Of a stretch of DNA of 64,000 nt, positions 8,716-17,542 are shown one piece after another. Each line of letters begins with the position of its first letter. The stretch's first letter is position 1. The DNA comes from an uncultured Halomicronema sp. Lineage in GTDB: Bacteria; Cyanobacteriota; Cyanobacteriia; Phormidesmidales; Phormidesmidaceae. The DNA lies in assembly GCA_937899725.1 (NCBI GenBank), contig CALCCA010000074.1, forward strand, positions 21,896-85,895. Direction: 5' to 3'. The notes beneath the pieces were generated by a model. The model worked only from the letters and a program-made list of their open reading frames with translations, was not told where the DNA came from and did not search any database. A program made the translations under genes and the position numbers.

Positions 8716-10161
8716 ATGACCCAGGATTTTCCCGCCGGGGCGGGTCAGGCGACCTCACCGCTCAAACTCTCGTTGTGGACAAAGCTGGCTTACGGCGCGG
8801 GTGACATGGGCGCGGGCATGACCTCGAACCTGATTGCCTTTTCGTTTTTGATTTTTTTGACCGAAGTGGCGGGCATTAATCCGCTGGCGGCGGGCACGGT
8901 GTTGCTCATCGGCAAGGTGTGGGATGCGGTGAACGATCCGCTGGTGGGGGTGCTAAGTGATCGCACCCAAACCCGTTGGGGACGCCGCTATCCGTGGATT
9001 TTGCTCAGCGCCCTGCCCTTTGGCCTCACCTTCGTCTTAATGTGGCTAGTGCCGGGGGGCGGTTCCGGCTTTCGATTTTGGTATTACGTCTTGGTGTCGA
9101 TTCTGTTTCAAATCTTTTTCACCACGTCCAATTTGCCTTACACCACCCTGACCGCTGAGCTGACGCAAGACTATGACGAACGCACTGATCTCACTAGCTT
9201 TCGCCTGGCCTTTTCACTACTGGGGGCGATTTCGGCCTTGGCTCTAGGGTTTTGGGTGACCGGCGTTATTCCTGATGTGACGACGAGATATGCGGTGCTG
9301 GGCGGAACCTGTGCCCTCGTGTCGATCGTGCCGCTGCTGGTCTGTGTGTTTGGCACCTATCCCCACGCGCGGCGAGTGCAGGCGATCGCGCCAGAAACAT
9401 TCGGCGAGTCAGAGACCACCATTCCCTTTTGGGAACAGCTGCGCATTGCCTTTCGCAACCGGGCCTTTGTCTATGTGGTGGGCATCTATTTGTTCTCCTG
9501 GCTGGCTCTGCAAATCACCGCCAGCATCATTCCCTTTTACGCCACGTTTTGGATGGGGCTGGATGATTACTTTTTGCCCGCGCTGCTGGTGCAGGGCACT
9601 GCCATCATCATGATGGTGCCCTGCAACTGGCTGAGTCGCCGGTTGGGCAAGCAGGGCCTCTTTTTTGTCGGCATTGGGGCCTGGTTGGTGGTGCAAATCG
9701 GCCTGTTTCTATTGCAGCCGGGGCAGGTGGGGCTGTTGTATGCGCTCTGCGTGGCGGCGAGTTTTGGCGTTGCCACGGCCTATGTCGTGCCCTGGGCGAT
9801 GCTACCCGATGTCATCGAACTAGATGAGCTGCAAACAGGCCAGCGTCGCGAGGGCATTTTTTATTCGTTTATGACGCTGCTGCAAAAAATCGGGCTGGCG
9901 GGGGGCCTCTTTTTGGTGGGTGCTGCGTTGGAATGGTCGGGCTTCGAAGCGTTGCAAAATCCCCAGCCAGATGCTGATCCGGGGTCGGCCCTGTTGGCCA
10001 TCCGGGCTTTTATGGGGCCGGTGCCCTTGCTGTTGCTGTCCTGCGCGCTCGTGCTTTGCTATCTGTATCCACTCACCCGCACGGCGCACGCTGAGATTTT
10101 GTTGAAACTGAGCGAACAGCGCCGCCAGAAGACTCAAGTGGATGAGGATGTTGAGGGGTGA
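8716..10161 (+). CDS. Glycoside-pentoside-hexuronide (GPH) family sodium/sugar symporter
   Basis: This 481-residue protein has about 12 hydrophobic segments. The start LSLWTKLAYGAGDMGAGMTSNL and the following KVWDAVNDPLVGVLSDRT are signatures of MelB-type GPH transporters. The KVWDAVNDPLVG motif contains the Asp residues that bind cation and sugar in MelB. A second characteristic stretch, TSSNLPYTTLTAELT-like, lies around 137-152. It sits in the inner membrane and probably imports a glycoside together with Na+ or H+. The two glucosidases at 0.8-5.9 kb are possible metabolic partners, but they are not in an operon with it. The ligand cannot be predicted. Confidence 0.86.
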   Translation: MTQDFPAGAGQATSPLKLSLWTKLAYGAGDMGAGMTSNLIAFSFLIFLTEVAGINPLAAGTVLLIGKVWDAVNDPLVGVLSDRTQTRWGRRYPWILLSALPFGLTFVLMWLVPGGGSGFRFWYYVLVSILFQIFFTTSNLPYTTLTAELTQDYDERTDLTSFRLAFSLLGAISALALGFWVTGVIPDVTTRYAVLGGTCALVSIVPLLVCVFGTYPHARRVQAIAPETFGESETTIPFWEQLRIAFRNRAFVYVVGIYLFSWLALQITASIIPFYATFWMGLDDYFLPALLVQGTAIIMMVPCNWLSRRLGKQGLFFVGIGAWLVVQIGLFLLQPGQVGLLYALCVAASFGVATAYVVPWAMLPDVIELDELQTGQRREGIFYSFMTLLQKIGLAGGLFLVGAALEWSGFEALQNPQPDADPGSALLAIRAFMGPVPLLLLSCALVLCYLYPLTRTAHAEILLKLSEQRRQKTQVDEDVEG

Positions 10162-10225
10162 GGGTTCCAGGGAGACGAGTGAGAGGGCAGGGTTCAGGGT
10201 TGGAGGTTCAGGGTTCGGGGTTAGG
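10161..10225. repeat. Short degenerate GGGTTCAG-type tandem repeat
   Basis: Directly after the symporter stop, the sequence runs through imperfect repeats of GGGTTCAG and GAGGTTCAGGGTTCGGGG. Such short tandem repeats are common in cyanobacterial intergenic regions. They probably arise by replication slippage and have no assigned role here. Confidence 0.6.
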
Positions 10226-10277
10226 CTCGTCTGCTGAAATTTGAGTCTTTAAAGGGCGCGAATGTTGCGTGCTGGGC

Positions 10278-10529
10278 TCAACTCTCGCGCAGTGAGGCCA
10301 GCTTTTTGGAGGCCCAGCCAAGAATCCCGATCGCGATCGCCCCAGCCATCAAAATGCCGATCGCGGGTTGAAACACCGGCGTCCACAGACTGTACCAGGT
10401 TTCTAACCCCAGGTTGACGTTCATGCTGCGACCGACGACGGCGGTGGCAAACCAGCCAAAACTCGCCAGTACAAAAAACAGATTGGCAACGAGTAGCCAG
10501 TTCAGTCCGTTGAGTACTTTATTCAACAT
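10278..10529 (-). CDS. Small two-helix membrane protein, hypothetical
   Basis: The 83-residue protein starts at MLNKVLNGLNW. It has two clear hydrophobic segments, at about 8-32 and 52-72, separated by a polar loop (GRSMNVNLGLETWYSLW), and ends in a short charged tail. It looks like a small inner-membrane protein conserved in cyanobacteria, with no recognised domain. The frame can be extended 14 codons upstream, but the internal ATG gives the more natural N-terminus. The next gene on the same strand is the broken Uma2 gene. Confidence 0.6.
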   Translation of the reverse strand: MLNKVLNGLNWLLVANLFFVLASFGWFATAVVGRSMNVNLGLETWYSLWTPVFQPAIGILMAGAIAIGILGWASKKLASLRES

Positions 10530-10597
10530 GGTTTTGCTGTGCGCTCCTGCGATCGCCCAAATCACTGTCAATCATAGACCCTTGGCGGACTGGTGAC

Positions 10598-11191
10598 TTA
10601 ATTCAACCAACGAGCCACCTCCAGGCGAACGTCAGGAAAAGCCAGGGGCGCAACAGTACCCGAATTGACGTGAACAACAGATTGATAGCCTGGCGACAAG
10701 GGCTGACGATGCAGTCACAGCCGCTGTTGAGGGATGTCAATCACCCAATATTCGCGAATCTGGTGCTGGGCGTAGAGCTGGGCCTTTTTGCCTAAATCGT
10801 AGTCTCGGGTCGAGTTGGCAACCGCAATCAGCCAGTCAATATCGGTGGGTATCGGGTGACGCTGGTCGTAGCGCGACTCGGGCGGCATCGCGATACAAAT
10901 ATCGGGCTGAGGTTCGCTGTTATCGGGCAGGGTAATCGGGGCCGCAGTGAAAATGACGGCGCGATCGCCCAAAGCTTGCGCTAGGCTCTTTTCGCTCCGG
11001 CGATAGGTTGCTCGATGAATCGGTAATTCAGGGGACATGTCAACCACGTCACCGTCAATCAGTTCGACTTGGCGATCGTTCAAAACCCCCGCTGTAATCA
11101 TGCGGTGATAGTCGGCAATGGTCCATTTGGTAACCGTTCTGCTCATCGCCATAGAGGACTGTATTTCTACCGGACGAATCGGATTAGACAC
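10598..11191 (-). pseudogene. Uma2-family (DUF820) PD-(D/E)XK protein, broken by an in-frame stop
   Basis: Residues 1-158 match the Uma2 family: WTIADYHRM near the start, VELIDGDVVDMSP, PQPDICIAMP, then YDLGKKAQLYAQHQIREYWVIDI. A TGA at 10715-10717 stops the frame. In the same frame, translation would continue for 38 codons (LHRQPLSPGYQSVV... to FPDVRLEVARWLN) and end at 10598, which is exactly the usual Uma2 C-terminus. The position that is normally the catalytic Glu in the IEVA/IEVS motif is Ala here (WLIAVANST). The family is abundant in cyanobacteria with unclear function. The combination indicates a decayed copy; a sequencing error at the TGA is possible but would not explain the missing Glu. 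Confidence 0.8.
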
Positions 11192-11302
11192 TTTAATTGT
11201 AATGGCCTCAAAGCGAGAGAAGCATTGCCGGTTTTATCTTGAGATCGGGCATCGGTGGCGGCTATCAGAATCGGAATTTTGCCAGCACGATTGAGGGAGT
11301 GG

Positions 11303-11803
11303 CTAAGGTTCCCAAGGCAATACATAGCCCTCGGCACTGCTTTCAACCTGGGTCTTGACCAGCAAGAATGACGGTTCCGGGGTCTCAACTTCGATGCGCA
11401 GAACGGCTTGGAGGTTTTCATGGCTCACCAGTAAGCCATATGCAGAAAGAAAGCTCACCACTTCGGCTTGACTGCCTGCCGATACCGGGCCGATCAGCTC
11501 GTTGAAATCCTGACGGCAAGCGGATTGGATGTCAGCATTCACCATCAGATAGGCGGTGGTGTCGCGATTCACCAGCCATCTGTCAATTCCCCTCGCATCG
11601 CGGCTACTAAAGGGAATGCAGACGAGGTGATCGGCGGTCAGCGTTATTGTTTGCCCAATCCAAGGAGCCAGATTGGGCTCAGTAGAGCGATCGCGTTCAC
11701 AGCTGGCTAATCCCCAGCTGACGACGGCCACCAGTGCGGTAAGGGAGAGTCCACTTTTTCGCTTCACGATCAACCTCTCTGCTGGCGACTCTGCTATCCC
11801 CAC
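11303..11803 (-). CDS. Putative lipoprotein, hypothetical
   Basis: The protein has 166 residues with a basic N-terminus, a hydrophobic stretch at about 19-33 and a lipobox-like LASC ending at C35. It could therefore be lipidated and anchored to a membrane facing the periplasm. The mature part has no recognised domain. It is rich in polar residues and contains further cysteines at about 62 and 95. It begins about 15 bases beyond the stop of the aldo/keto reductase on the same strand and may be co-transcribed with it. The start is uncertain; a GTG 12 codons further in is possible. Confidence 0.6.
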   Translation of the reverse strand: MGIAESPAERLIVKRKSGLSLTALVAVVSWGLASCERDRSTEPNLAPWIGQTITLTADHLVCIPFSSRDARGIDRWLVNRDTTAYLMVNADIQSACRQDFNELIGPVSAGSQAEVVSFLSAYGLLVSHENLQAVLRIEVETPEPSFLLVKTQVESSAEGYVLPWEP

Positions 11804-11818
11804 CTTTGAATATCGTGA

Positions 11819-13000
11819 TTAACTGCGTGACAATCGCTGCACGGTTTTGCCCTTCAGCCGTTCGTGGGTGGCGGCCAGTAGCGCGGGAATTTTGTCAGCG
11901 TGGGGGCTCTGGGCGATCGCGGTGCGAATATCCACCTCATTCAACTGATCGGCAGGGCGGCCCGGAAACCAGTGCCCCCCGTTGCCCAATAGGTTATAGC
12001 GGGCTTCGGCATATTCCTGCATGTCAAAGGCTTCGAGCAGATTGTGTAGCCAGAGGATGATCGGCACGTTGATCTGGCCAGGTGTTTGGTCGGGGCTGGG
12101 TAAGCCGATTTTCCAAGTGCGCACCCACTCGCGCCCCAGGGCAGCGATCGCAGCGTCTTCTAACCGTTTGAGAATGGGGGGCAACACCGTGTTGGCCTGA
12201 TCGAGCAGCGGCAAAACTTTCAGATGTTCGTCAAAATCAGTCGGTCGCGCTGCCCCCAAACTCAGGGTATGCACTTGGGGATGACTGAGGCAAAACAGAT
12301 CGTTGAACAAGATGGGACTGAGAGGCGCACAGAGATCGACCAGCTTTTGCGGTGGGCTGTAAAGGTGACCGCCTTTATCCGTCGGGCTGATGATAAACAC
12401 GCCCATATCTTGCCGAGTGGCGGCGGCGATCGCGGGCCAGTTGTCTTGATTGATGTAATACCAGTGCAGGTTTACATAGTCGAACTGACCGGTGTTGATC
12501 GTCTCCACAATCACCGAGGTTGGCCCGTGGGTTGAAAAGCCAATGTGGCGAATGCGGCCCGCCTGCTGGAATTGGCGAGCCACGTCAAGACAACCGCCAG
12601 GACGCACGGCGTAATCCAACAGTTCGGGGGTGTTGATGCCGTGAATGCCGAGCAGATCAATATAGTCGAGCTGCAGGTTTTGCAATGACTGCTGTAGCGT
12701 CGTGCGAAAAGCTTGGGCATCGGCCTGAGGCGATACTTTGGTTTGCACGATCAGCTGCTCGCGGGGAAACTGAGGCAGCACTCGACCAAGCTGAATCTCT
12801 GAGGTGCCGTAGCCGCGTGCCGTCTCAATGTGATTGATGCCAACGGCCAGCGATCGCCGAATCGTCGCCGCTAAATTTTCCTGATTTTTGCGCGGAATAT
12901 CTGCCGGAGCCACGTCTTGCCAAGAATGCTGGTAGCGCATGCCCCCACAAGAGAAAACGGGCATCGGCAGTTCAGTCCGGCCAAAGCGTCGGTATTGCAT
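11819..13000 (-). CDS. Aldo/keto reductase
   Basis: The 393-residue NADPH-dependent oxidoreductase has a TIM barrel. It starts with MQYRRFGRTELPMPVFSCGGMR. The catalytic region reads INHIETARGYG, with E59 where many family members have Asp, and the general acid Y64. K88 lies in IVQTKVS and H120 in LLGIHG. The NADPH site around ISPTDKGGHLY lies at 203-213. The ETARGYG variant and the extended C-terminus are found in a cyanobacterial subgroup of this family. The substrate is unknown. It precedes the putative lipoprotein gene on the same strand. Confidence 0.87.
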   Translation of the reverse strand: MQYRRFGRTELPMPVFSCGGMRYQHSWQDVAPADIPRKNQENLAATIRRSLAVGINHIETARGYGTSEIQLGRVLPQFPREQLIVQTKVSPQADAQAFRTTLQQSLQNLQLDYIDLLGIHGINTPELLDYAVRPGGCLDVARQFQQAGRIRHIGFSTHGPTSVIVETINTGQFDYVNLHWYYINQDNWPAIAAATRQDMGVFIISPTDKGGHLYSPPQKLVDLCAPLSPILFNDLFCLSHPQVHTLSLGAARPTDFDEHLKVLPLLDQANTVLPPILKRLEDAAIAALGREWVRTWKIGLPSPDQTPGQINVPIILWLHNLLEAFDMQEYAEARYNLLGNGGHWFPGRPADQLNEVDIRTAIAQSPHADKIPALLAATHERLKGKTVQRLSRS

Positions 13001-13681
13001 CGTGAATAAAAAAGGATTGCCGTGATGAGTTTAGACGGTTTTTTACCCTGACGGCATTAGCCCCCTGATTGGCATCGAGAAAGCATTCTGCCCTAGGGCG
13101 ATGGCGGGGCACGGTGATGTCTGCAGGCATCAGTGAAGGACCACGCTGTCTGCTGGTGAGATGATCGAGCCGAATCTACAGAAGGGGCAGGCCCGTAGCA
13201 TCTAGAGATCGGCGGCGATCGCCGGCGCTCAATGCTCAACAGATAGATCGGCAAGAAAAAGCTTATCAAAATGTCAACATTCAGCGATCGCGCTTGAAGT
13301 CGGCACAGGTTTAGCCGCAATCAATGCAGGTTGGCCAGACATCCCTCGCCAGGCATGCCGTTAACTTCGTTGATGAGGCTGTCTGCACTTTGTCAGCGTC
13401 CCCTGAGCGGAGTCGAAGGGACGCTTTTAGCTTTCTCCCTCCGGGAGACGCTTCGCGAACGACTGCGCTCAGCTAGCGGTATGTGTGAGACAGTTACTGC
13501 ACTTTGATGCCAGCAACTTCTATTTTTTGTGCAAGGAAGTTGGCAGATAACCCACCAGCAAAGACTTTTGATGCCAATAAACTGACATTAACAGGATAGT
13601 TAAGCGAACAAAAAATGCCATTTCGCTTTGCGTGTATCTTCTATTTTCTAACCACTAGTCTCAAGATTATAAAGAAAATTC
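13001..13681. other. Long intergenic region upstream of the RTX gene
   Basis: About 680 bases contain no convincing gene. A repeat unit occupies the middle (13383-13506, annotated separately). The last 170 bases are AT-rich and probably hold the promoter of the RTX gene. They include a 7-bp dyad CAACTTC / GAAGTTG at about 13514-13543. Confidence 0.55.
13383..13506. repeat. Dispersed repeat with hairpin, bounded by 10-bp direct repeats
   Basis: The direct repeat CTGCACTTTG occurs at 13383-13392 and 13497-13506. Between the two copies is an 8-bp hairpin AGCGTCCC / GGGACGCT (13395-13425) followed by TTTT. Next come CTTTCTCCCTCCGGGAGACGC and a variant of GCGAACG (13431-13461). This second module recurs in reverse orientation at about 47862-47890. 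The CTGAGCGGAGTCG loop is also shared with the repeat at 47824-47859. The direct repeats could be a target-site duplication. Confidence 0.6.
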
Positions 13682-14917
13682 ATGACTGACTTAAGTTCGA
13701 CAAACAGCGCGATCGTGCCTCCTGTTTTAGTTGAAAATCAATCAAACAATTTCACGTTGCCCGTTGACGGTTTAGAAGATCAGACTCTGATGTCTAACCA
13801 GTCATTTGACAACGCCACTGAGGTATCAACGGAAGTCGTTTATGAGCCTATTGTGCCCAACTCTTTATCCGATGAGGAGTCGTCTGACCGCTCTGAAACT
13901 ACTCCCTTGAGTGAAACATTAAAAGGAAACAGCCCCTGGCCTGACGATTCTAAGATAGAAATTGATAGGGAATTTGAAACTCTTGAAAAATCAACAAATG
14001 AGAGAACAAGCTCCTTTGATGAAGCGGCTATTGAGATTCCGTTTCTTTTTGTCAACTATGTTTATGGCACAGCCGGTTTTGATAACCCTTTTGATAATCC
14101 TGATTTTGAAGGAACTCACTTCATTGACTACATGTATGGATATGGTGGCAATGACCTTCTTGTGGCGGGTGATCAGAATGACAAACTGTATGGCGGCGAC
14201 GGCAATGATTGGCTAGCCGGTGGCAACAATAGCGACTATTTAGAAGGCGGGTTAGGGCATGACATTTTGTATGGAGACGCCGGTGGGGCCTTCGATGGCA
14301 ATGATACGATTCTGGGCGGACTAGGAAAAGATGAAATCTACGGGCAAGGGGGCCATGACATCCTGGCTGGAGAAGGCGGTAATGACTATATGGCGGGCGG
14401 TTCTGGTAATGACCTGATTGAGGGTGGCAATGGGCTCGATCGGCTCTTTGGTAATTCTGGCCATGATCAACTCTTGGGCGGAGCCAGCAGTGATGAATTG
14501 GATGGGGGAGCAGGGAATGACACTCTGATGGGCGGATTCGGCAACGATATCATTAATGGCTATGGTGATAATGCGCCGTCTTTTTCCTACCAAATTGATG
14601 TCTTAACTGGCGATGAGGCGAACTCGTTGCCTGAGCAGAAAAACTTAGGCGATGGTGCCGATACTTTCGTTTTGGGAGATCAAAGTAACGTCTATTACAC
14701 TGCTCCCGGTAGTTATGCCAAAATCACTGACTTTAACCGTATGGAGGGTGATGAAATTCAGGTGCATGGAGTCATCAGTGACTATTCCCTATCACTCGGT
14801 GCTAACTGGGGAGGCGTCGGCTCTCAAAATGTGCTCATTTGGCATCAGAGTGACCTGATTGGGGTGGTTTTGAATACTCCTGATATTAAGTTGCAGTGGG
14901 ATTTCACATTTGTCTGA
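13682..14917 (+). CDS. RTX (hemolysin-type) calcium-binding repeat protein
   Basis: The 411-residue protein has a low-complexity acidic N-terminal half rich in Ser, Thr and Asn and no Sec signal peptide. Nonapeptide RTX repeats of the type GGxGxDxLx follow from about residue 154 to 293 (for example YGGDGNDWLAGG and GGAGNDTLMGG), forming a calcium-binding beta roll. The C-terminal 110 residues include a DFNRMEGDEIQVHG segment of the kind that often follows RTX repeats. Such proteins are secreted without cleavage by type I systems (HlyB/HlyD/TolC) and end up in the S-layer or medium. Codon use is more AT-rich than in its neighbours and HIP1 is absent, which suggests independent acquisition. No catalytic domain is visible. 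Confidence 0.88.
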   Translation: MTDLSSTNSAIVPPVLVENQSNNFTLPVDGLEDQTLMSNQSFDNATEVSTEVVYEPIVPNSLSDEESSDRSETTPLSETLKGNSPWPDDSKIEIDREFETLEKSTNERTSSFDEAAIEIPFLFVNYVYGTAGFDNPFDNPDFEGTHFIDYMYGYGGNDLLVAGDQNDKLYGGDGNDWLAGGNNSDYLEGGLGHDILYGDAGGAFDGNDTILGGLGKDEIYGQGGHDILAGEGGNDYMAGGSGNDLIEGGNGLDRLFGNSGHDQLLGGASSDELDGGAGNDTLMGGFGNDIINGYGDNAPSFSYQIDVLTGDEANSLPEQKNLGDGADTFVLGDQSNVYYTAPGSYAKITDFNRMEGDEIQVHGVISDYSLSLGANWGGVGSQNVLIWHQSDLIGVVLNTPDIKLQWDFTFV

Positions 14918-14920
14918 AGT

Positions 14921-15035
14921 GACCAATGCTCCACGGCGAAAGTAAGATAACCCTCCCGGTTTCTCTGGACCCCTTGCCCCCACAGCTCCCTAAGCATCGG
15001 CAAGTGGTTGGGGAAATCACGCCGCAGTCTACTAG
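14921..15035 (+). repeat. GTCTACTAG-type dispersed repeat, copy A
   Basis: This copy starts three bases after the RTX stop codon. It shares CCACGGC..AGTAAG, CTCTGG.CCCCTTGCCCCCAC, CCCTA..CATC, GGTTGG.GAAATCACGCC and a terminal GTCTACTAG with copies at 18150-18375 and, in reverse, 28657-28766. It contains no open frame of note. I could not assign it to a known family. Confidence 0.75.
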
Positions 15036-15254
15036 GTGCAGTCAATTCCAAATCAACCAAGAACTTGATGTATTGACTCGCTGCTTTGAATCGCATCACG
15101 ATCTGGCAATCTTCTGAAGACCTGACGTGTTGGCGGTCATCAAGCGAGAACTGACTGTGGCTGCGCGTCCGATGTTGACGGCATTTCTCGCTGCTCTGAG
15201 GTCAAAATTAGGGCTGAGACCTCGCTTCGACAAGCTCAGAACAGACTGCTCACC

Positions 15255-15833
15255 CTACGCTTCCCGAGCGTGGAGCGGATGGTCAGACTGGGCGCATCGA
15301 GGCGATGTCACCAAGCCTAATCTTAGAAGGGCTTTAATCAGTGTGTGGTGATCGCAGGACGTAATCTCCAGAACGTCAAGCACTCGCCGAAGATTTGCTG
15401 AGGCCCCACTGACGAGAGTGTTTTTGCAGATTCTGGGCAGCAAATCAGCCGCCCCCTGGGTCAATGCCCACTGCCTTTCCGCATTGACAATATGAGGCTG
15501 AACGCCGTTGACCAATAAAATTTTGGTAGCCAAGTGATGCTTCTGTTGCCAACGACAGAGCTGTAGGGGTTGCAGGTGATGGAGGCGAGTATCGATAACA
15601 ATCAAATCTGGCAGGGCCCGCTTGTGATGCAGTGCCTTGAGCGCCTTGGGCAGAGAGACATCAGGCGATTCCCAAAGTACGGAAAGATTTTGCGATCGCA
15701 AAATAGCGGACCAGATTTGCCCCTGTAAGCCATTCGGAAAAACCATCACAACGAATTTTTCCACGCGATTTTCGCTTAGATAACCGTTGCTATCCGCTAT
15801 TCGATCAATTGTGCTGTGCTCCCATCTGCCCAT
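15255..15833 (-). CDS. Receiver-domain-like protein
   Basis: The 192-residue protein has a central segment resembling a CheY-type receiver. A beta strand (KFVVMVFPNG) at about 26-35 and a predicted helix are followed by DLIVIDTR with candidate phospho-acceptor D81. The next strand is KILLVNG, and AADLLP comes later. The usual acidic pair after the first strand is missing (FPNG), so phosphorylation is doubtful. The C-terminal 60 residues look helical and have no recognised DNA-binding motif. It is convergent with the RTX gene. I call it a divergent or pseudo-receiver of unknown role. Confidence 0.55.
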   Translation of the reverse strand: MGRWEHSTIDRIADSNGYLSENRVEKFVVMVFPNGLQGQIWSAILRSQNLSVLWESPDVSLPKALKALHHKRALPDLIVIDTRLHHLQPLQLCRWQQKHHLATKILLVNGVQPHIVNAERQWALTQGAADLLPRICKNTLVSGASANLRRVLDVLEITSCDHHTLIKALLRLGLVTSPRCAQSDHPLHAREA

Positions 15834-16583
15834 TTTCTACATGCGTCCTCCAAACGATATTTATTAAAAAACTGTATTAAATGACAGTGCCTACTTTTTT
15901 GATGTGCTTATTGTGATTTCTAAAGCATTAATTTGAGTTGATCAACCTCATAGTGCTGAATCTCACACTTTTAGGCTGAATGCTCATTTATCAAGAAAAT
16001 CTTAAGGGACTTTCAATCCGCAGCGCGATCGGAGCTTGAGTCCTCTCAACGATGGCTAAAACCATGATGGCCAGGTCAATACTCTGTTAAATCTGCTTTG
16101 AGGGACGATTCCTCTCCAGCAACCTCAGGGTGAAATCTATTATCAATCTAGCGTCGGGCGGCGAAGGGGGCGACACGAGGCCATTGTCAAGCTTAATCCT
16201 ATTGATTTAGCCGTCAGGGGAGCGTGCAAGAACTGATTAGGGCACGAGGCCGGGCAGCGGTTTTTACACTGACGATCTACGAATGAGTCGAGCTTGCTGT
16301 ATCAATTTTACCCAGAAAACAAAGAGACACGCAGATGCTAAACAAAGCTAACGTCTCTCAAGATGAAGACGGTATGAAAACGTCCCGGTCAGCATGTCGC
16401 GAGGGTGGGGTGATGAGACCGCTGACATCCCTGGCGTCAGTTGTGGGTAATCGCGCGAGGATAGCTTGTGACTTTAGGGTTTCTTAGGCCAAAGTGAGGA
16501 GAACGATCGCCTGTCGTGACCATCGGCGGGGTCCCGGCAATCTATATGAATTGAGAAAACTGTCCCTGAACCCACGACAAATT
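15834..16583. other. Long intergenic region without recognised gene
   Basis: About 750 bases lie between the start of the receiver-like gene and the 3' end of rpiA. The first 130 bases are AT-rich and should hold the promoter of the receiver-like gene. I find no tRNA, no conserved coding frame and no clear repeat element in the rest. Confidence 0.45.
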
Positions 16584-16614
16584 CGCCCAGGGGAGGAACG
16601 GCTGCCCCTGGGCG
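16584..16614 (-). terminator. Strong hairpin, likely terminator of rpiA
   Basis: A perfect 10-bp inverted repeat (CGCCCAGGGG / CCCCTGGGCG) with an 11-base spacer lies about 25 bases beyond the rpiA stop. On the reverse strand it is followed by AATTT, a weak U-run. Confidence 0.6.
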
Positions 16615-16639
16615 AGAAGTTGATTCGCAGCGGCGATCG

Positions 16640-17347
16640 CTATAGGCTGCGCACTGAGGCCTGGCCGTCTTTAACTTCGCCGACTAAGACTTCCGTCGCG
16701 ACGCCAACAAACAAGCCGTTTTCGAGCACGCCGGGAATGTTGTTGAGGGCCTTTTCCAGTTCGGCGGGGTCGGTGATGGCCTCAAATTTGGCATCTAGCA
16801 CCATGTTGCCCTGGTCGGTAATCACCGGGCCGTCTTTGTTGATGCCCATGCGCAGATCGACCTTAGCGCCATAGCCGGCCAAGGCGCGAGTCACGGGGGC
16901 CACTGCCATGGGCAGCACCTCAACCGGTAGCGCAAAGGTTGAGCCCAACTTATCCACCAGCTTGGAGCTATCTACCACCACAATGAACTTTTCGGCCAGG
17001 CCATCGACGATTTTTTCGCGGGTGTGGGCGGCACCGCCTCCCTTGATCAGGTTGAACTGGGCATCGACCTCATCGGCACCGTCGATCGCCACATCGATGT
17101 AATCAACTTCATCCAGCGTGGTCAGAGGGATGCCGTGCTGCTTGGCCAGCACCGATGCCTGAAAGGAAGTGGGCACGCCCTTGATATCCGTCAGTTCACC
17201 GCTGGCCAGCCGTTCACCAATAAATTGAATCGCAAAGGCGGTTGTCGAGCCGGTACCTAAGCCAACGACGGTGCCCGACTTGACCTGTGCTGCGGCGGCC
17301 CGTCCGACTTCTTGCTTCATCAGCTTGACCGGATCCATCTCTGCCAT
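16640..17347 (-). CDS. rpiA: Ribose-5-phosphate isomerase A
   Basis: The 235-residue enzyme interconverts ribose-5-phosphate and ribulose-5-phosphate in the Calvin and pentose phosphate cycles in the cytoplasm. Family motifs are GLGTGSTT at 29-36 (phosphate binding), AIDGADEVD with the catalytic Asp residues, and [15 protein letters not shown] with the lysine and Glu of the active site. [15 protein letters not shown] completes the set. I chose the ATG at 17347 because GGGAG lies eight bases upstream; an ATG five codons earlier lacks such spacing. Transcription probably ends at the hairpin just downstream. Confidence 0.96.
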   Translation of the reverse strand: MAEMDPVKLMKQEVGRAAAAQVKSGTVVGLGTGSTTAFAIQFIGERLASGELTDIKGVPTSFQASVLAKQHGIPLTTLDEVDYIDVAIDGADEVDAQFNLIKGGGAAHTREKIVDGLAEKFIVVVDSSKLVDKLGSTFALPVEVLPMAVAPVTRALAGYGAKVDLRMGINKDGPVITDQGNMVLDAKFEAITDPAELEKALNNIPGVLENGLFVGVATEVLVGEVKDGQASVRSL

Positions 17348-17542
17348 GATGCTTTCTCCCAACTATGAGGCTGTCGGTAACAGCATCGCGCAAAGTGGCT
17401 CTCGTTTCTAGGGTCTGCCATCGTTTAGGCCATCGATGACTGGCCGCACTCTGCTTCCCGGCCGGCGCTGGTGGCATGGGGAAGGGCACGTTCATGCTGA
17501 GCGAAGGTTGTTGCCGTTGATGATGCCGCTCTCTAAACTACT

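Noticed and set aside
10161..10225. GGGTTCAG-type repeats considered as a CRISPR remnant or telomere-like array
   Set aside because: Units are too short and irregular, with no spacers; slippage repeats are the simple explanation.
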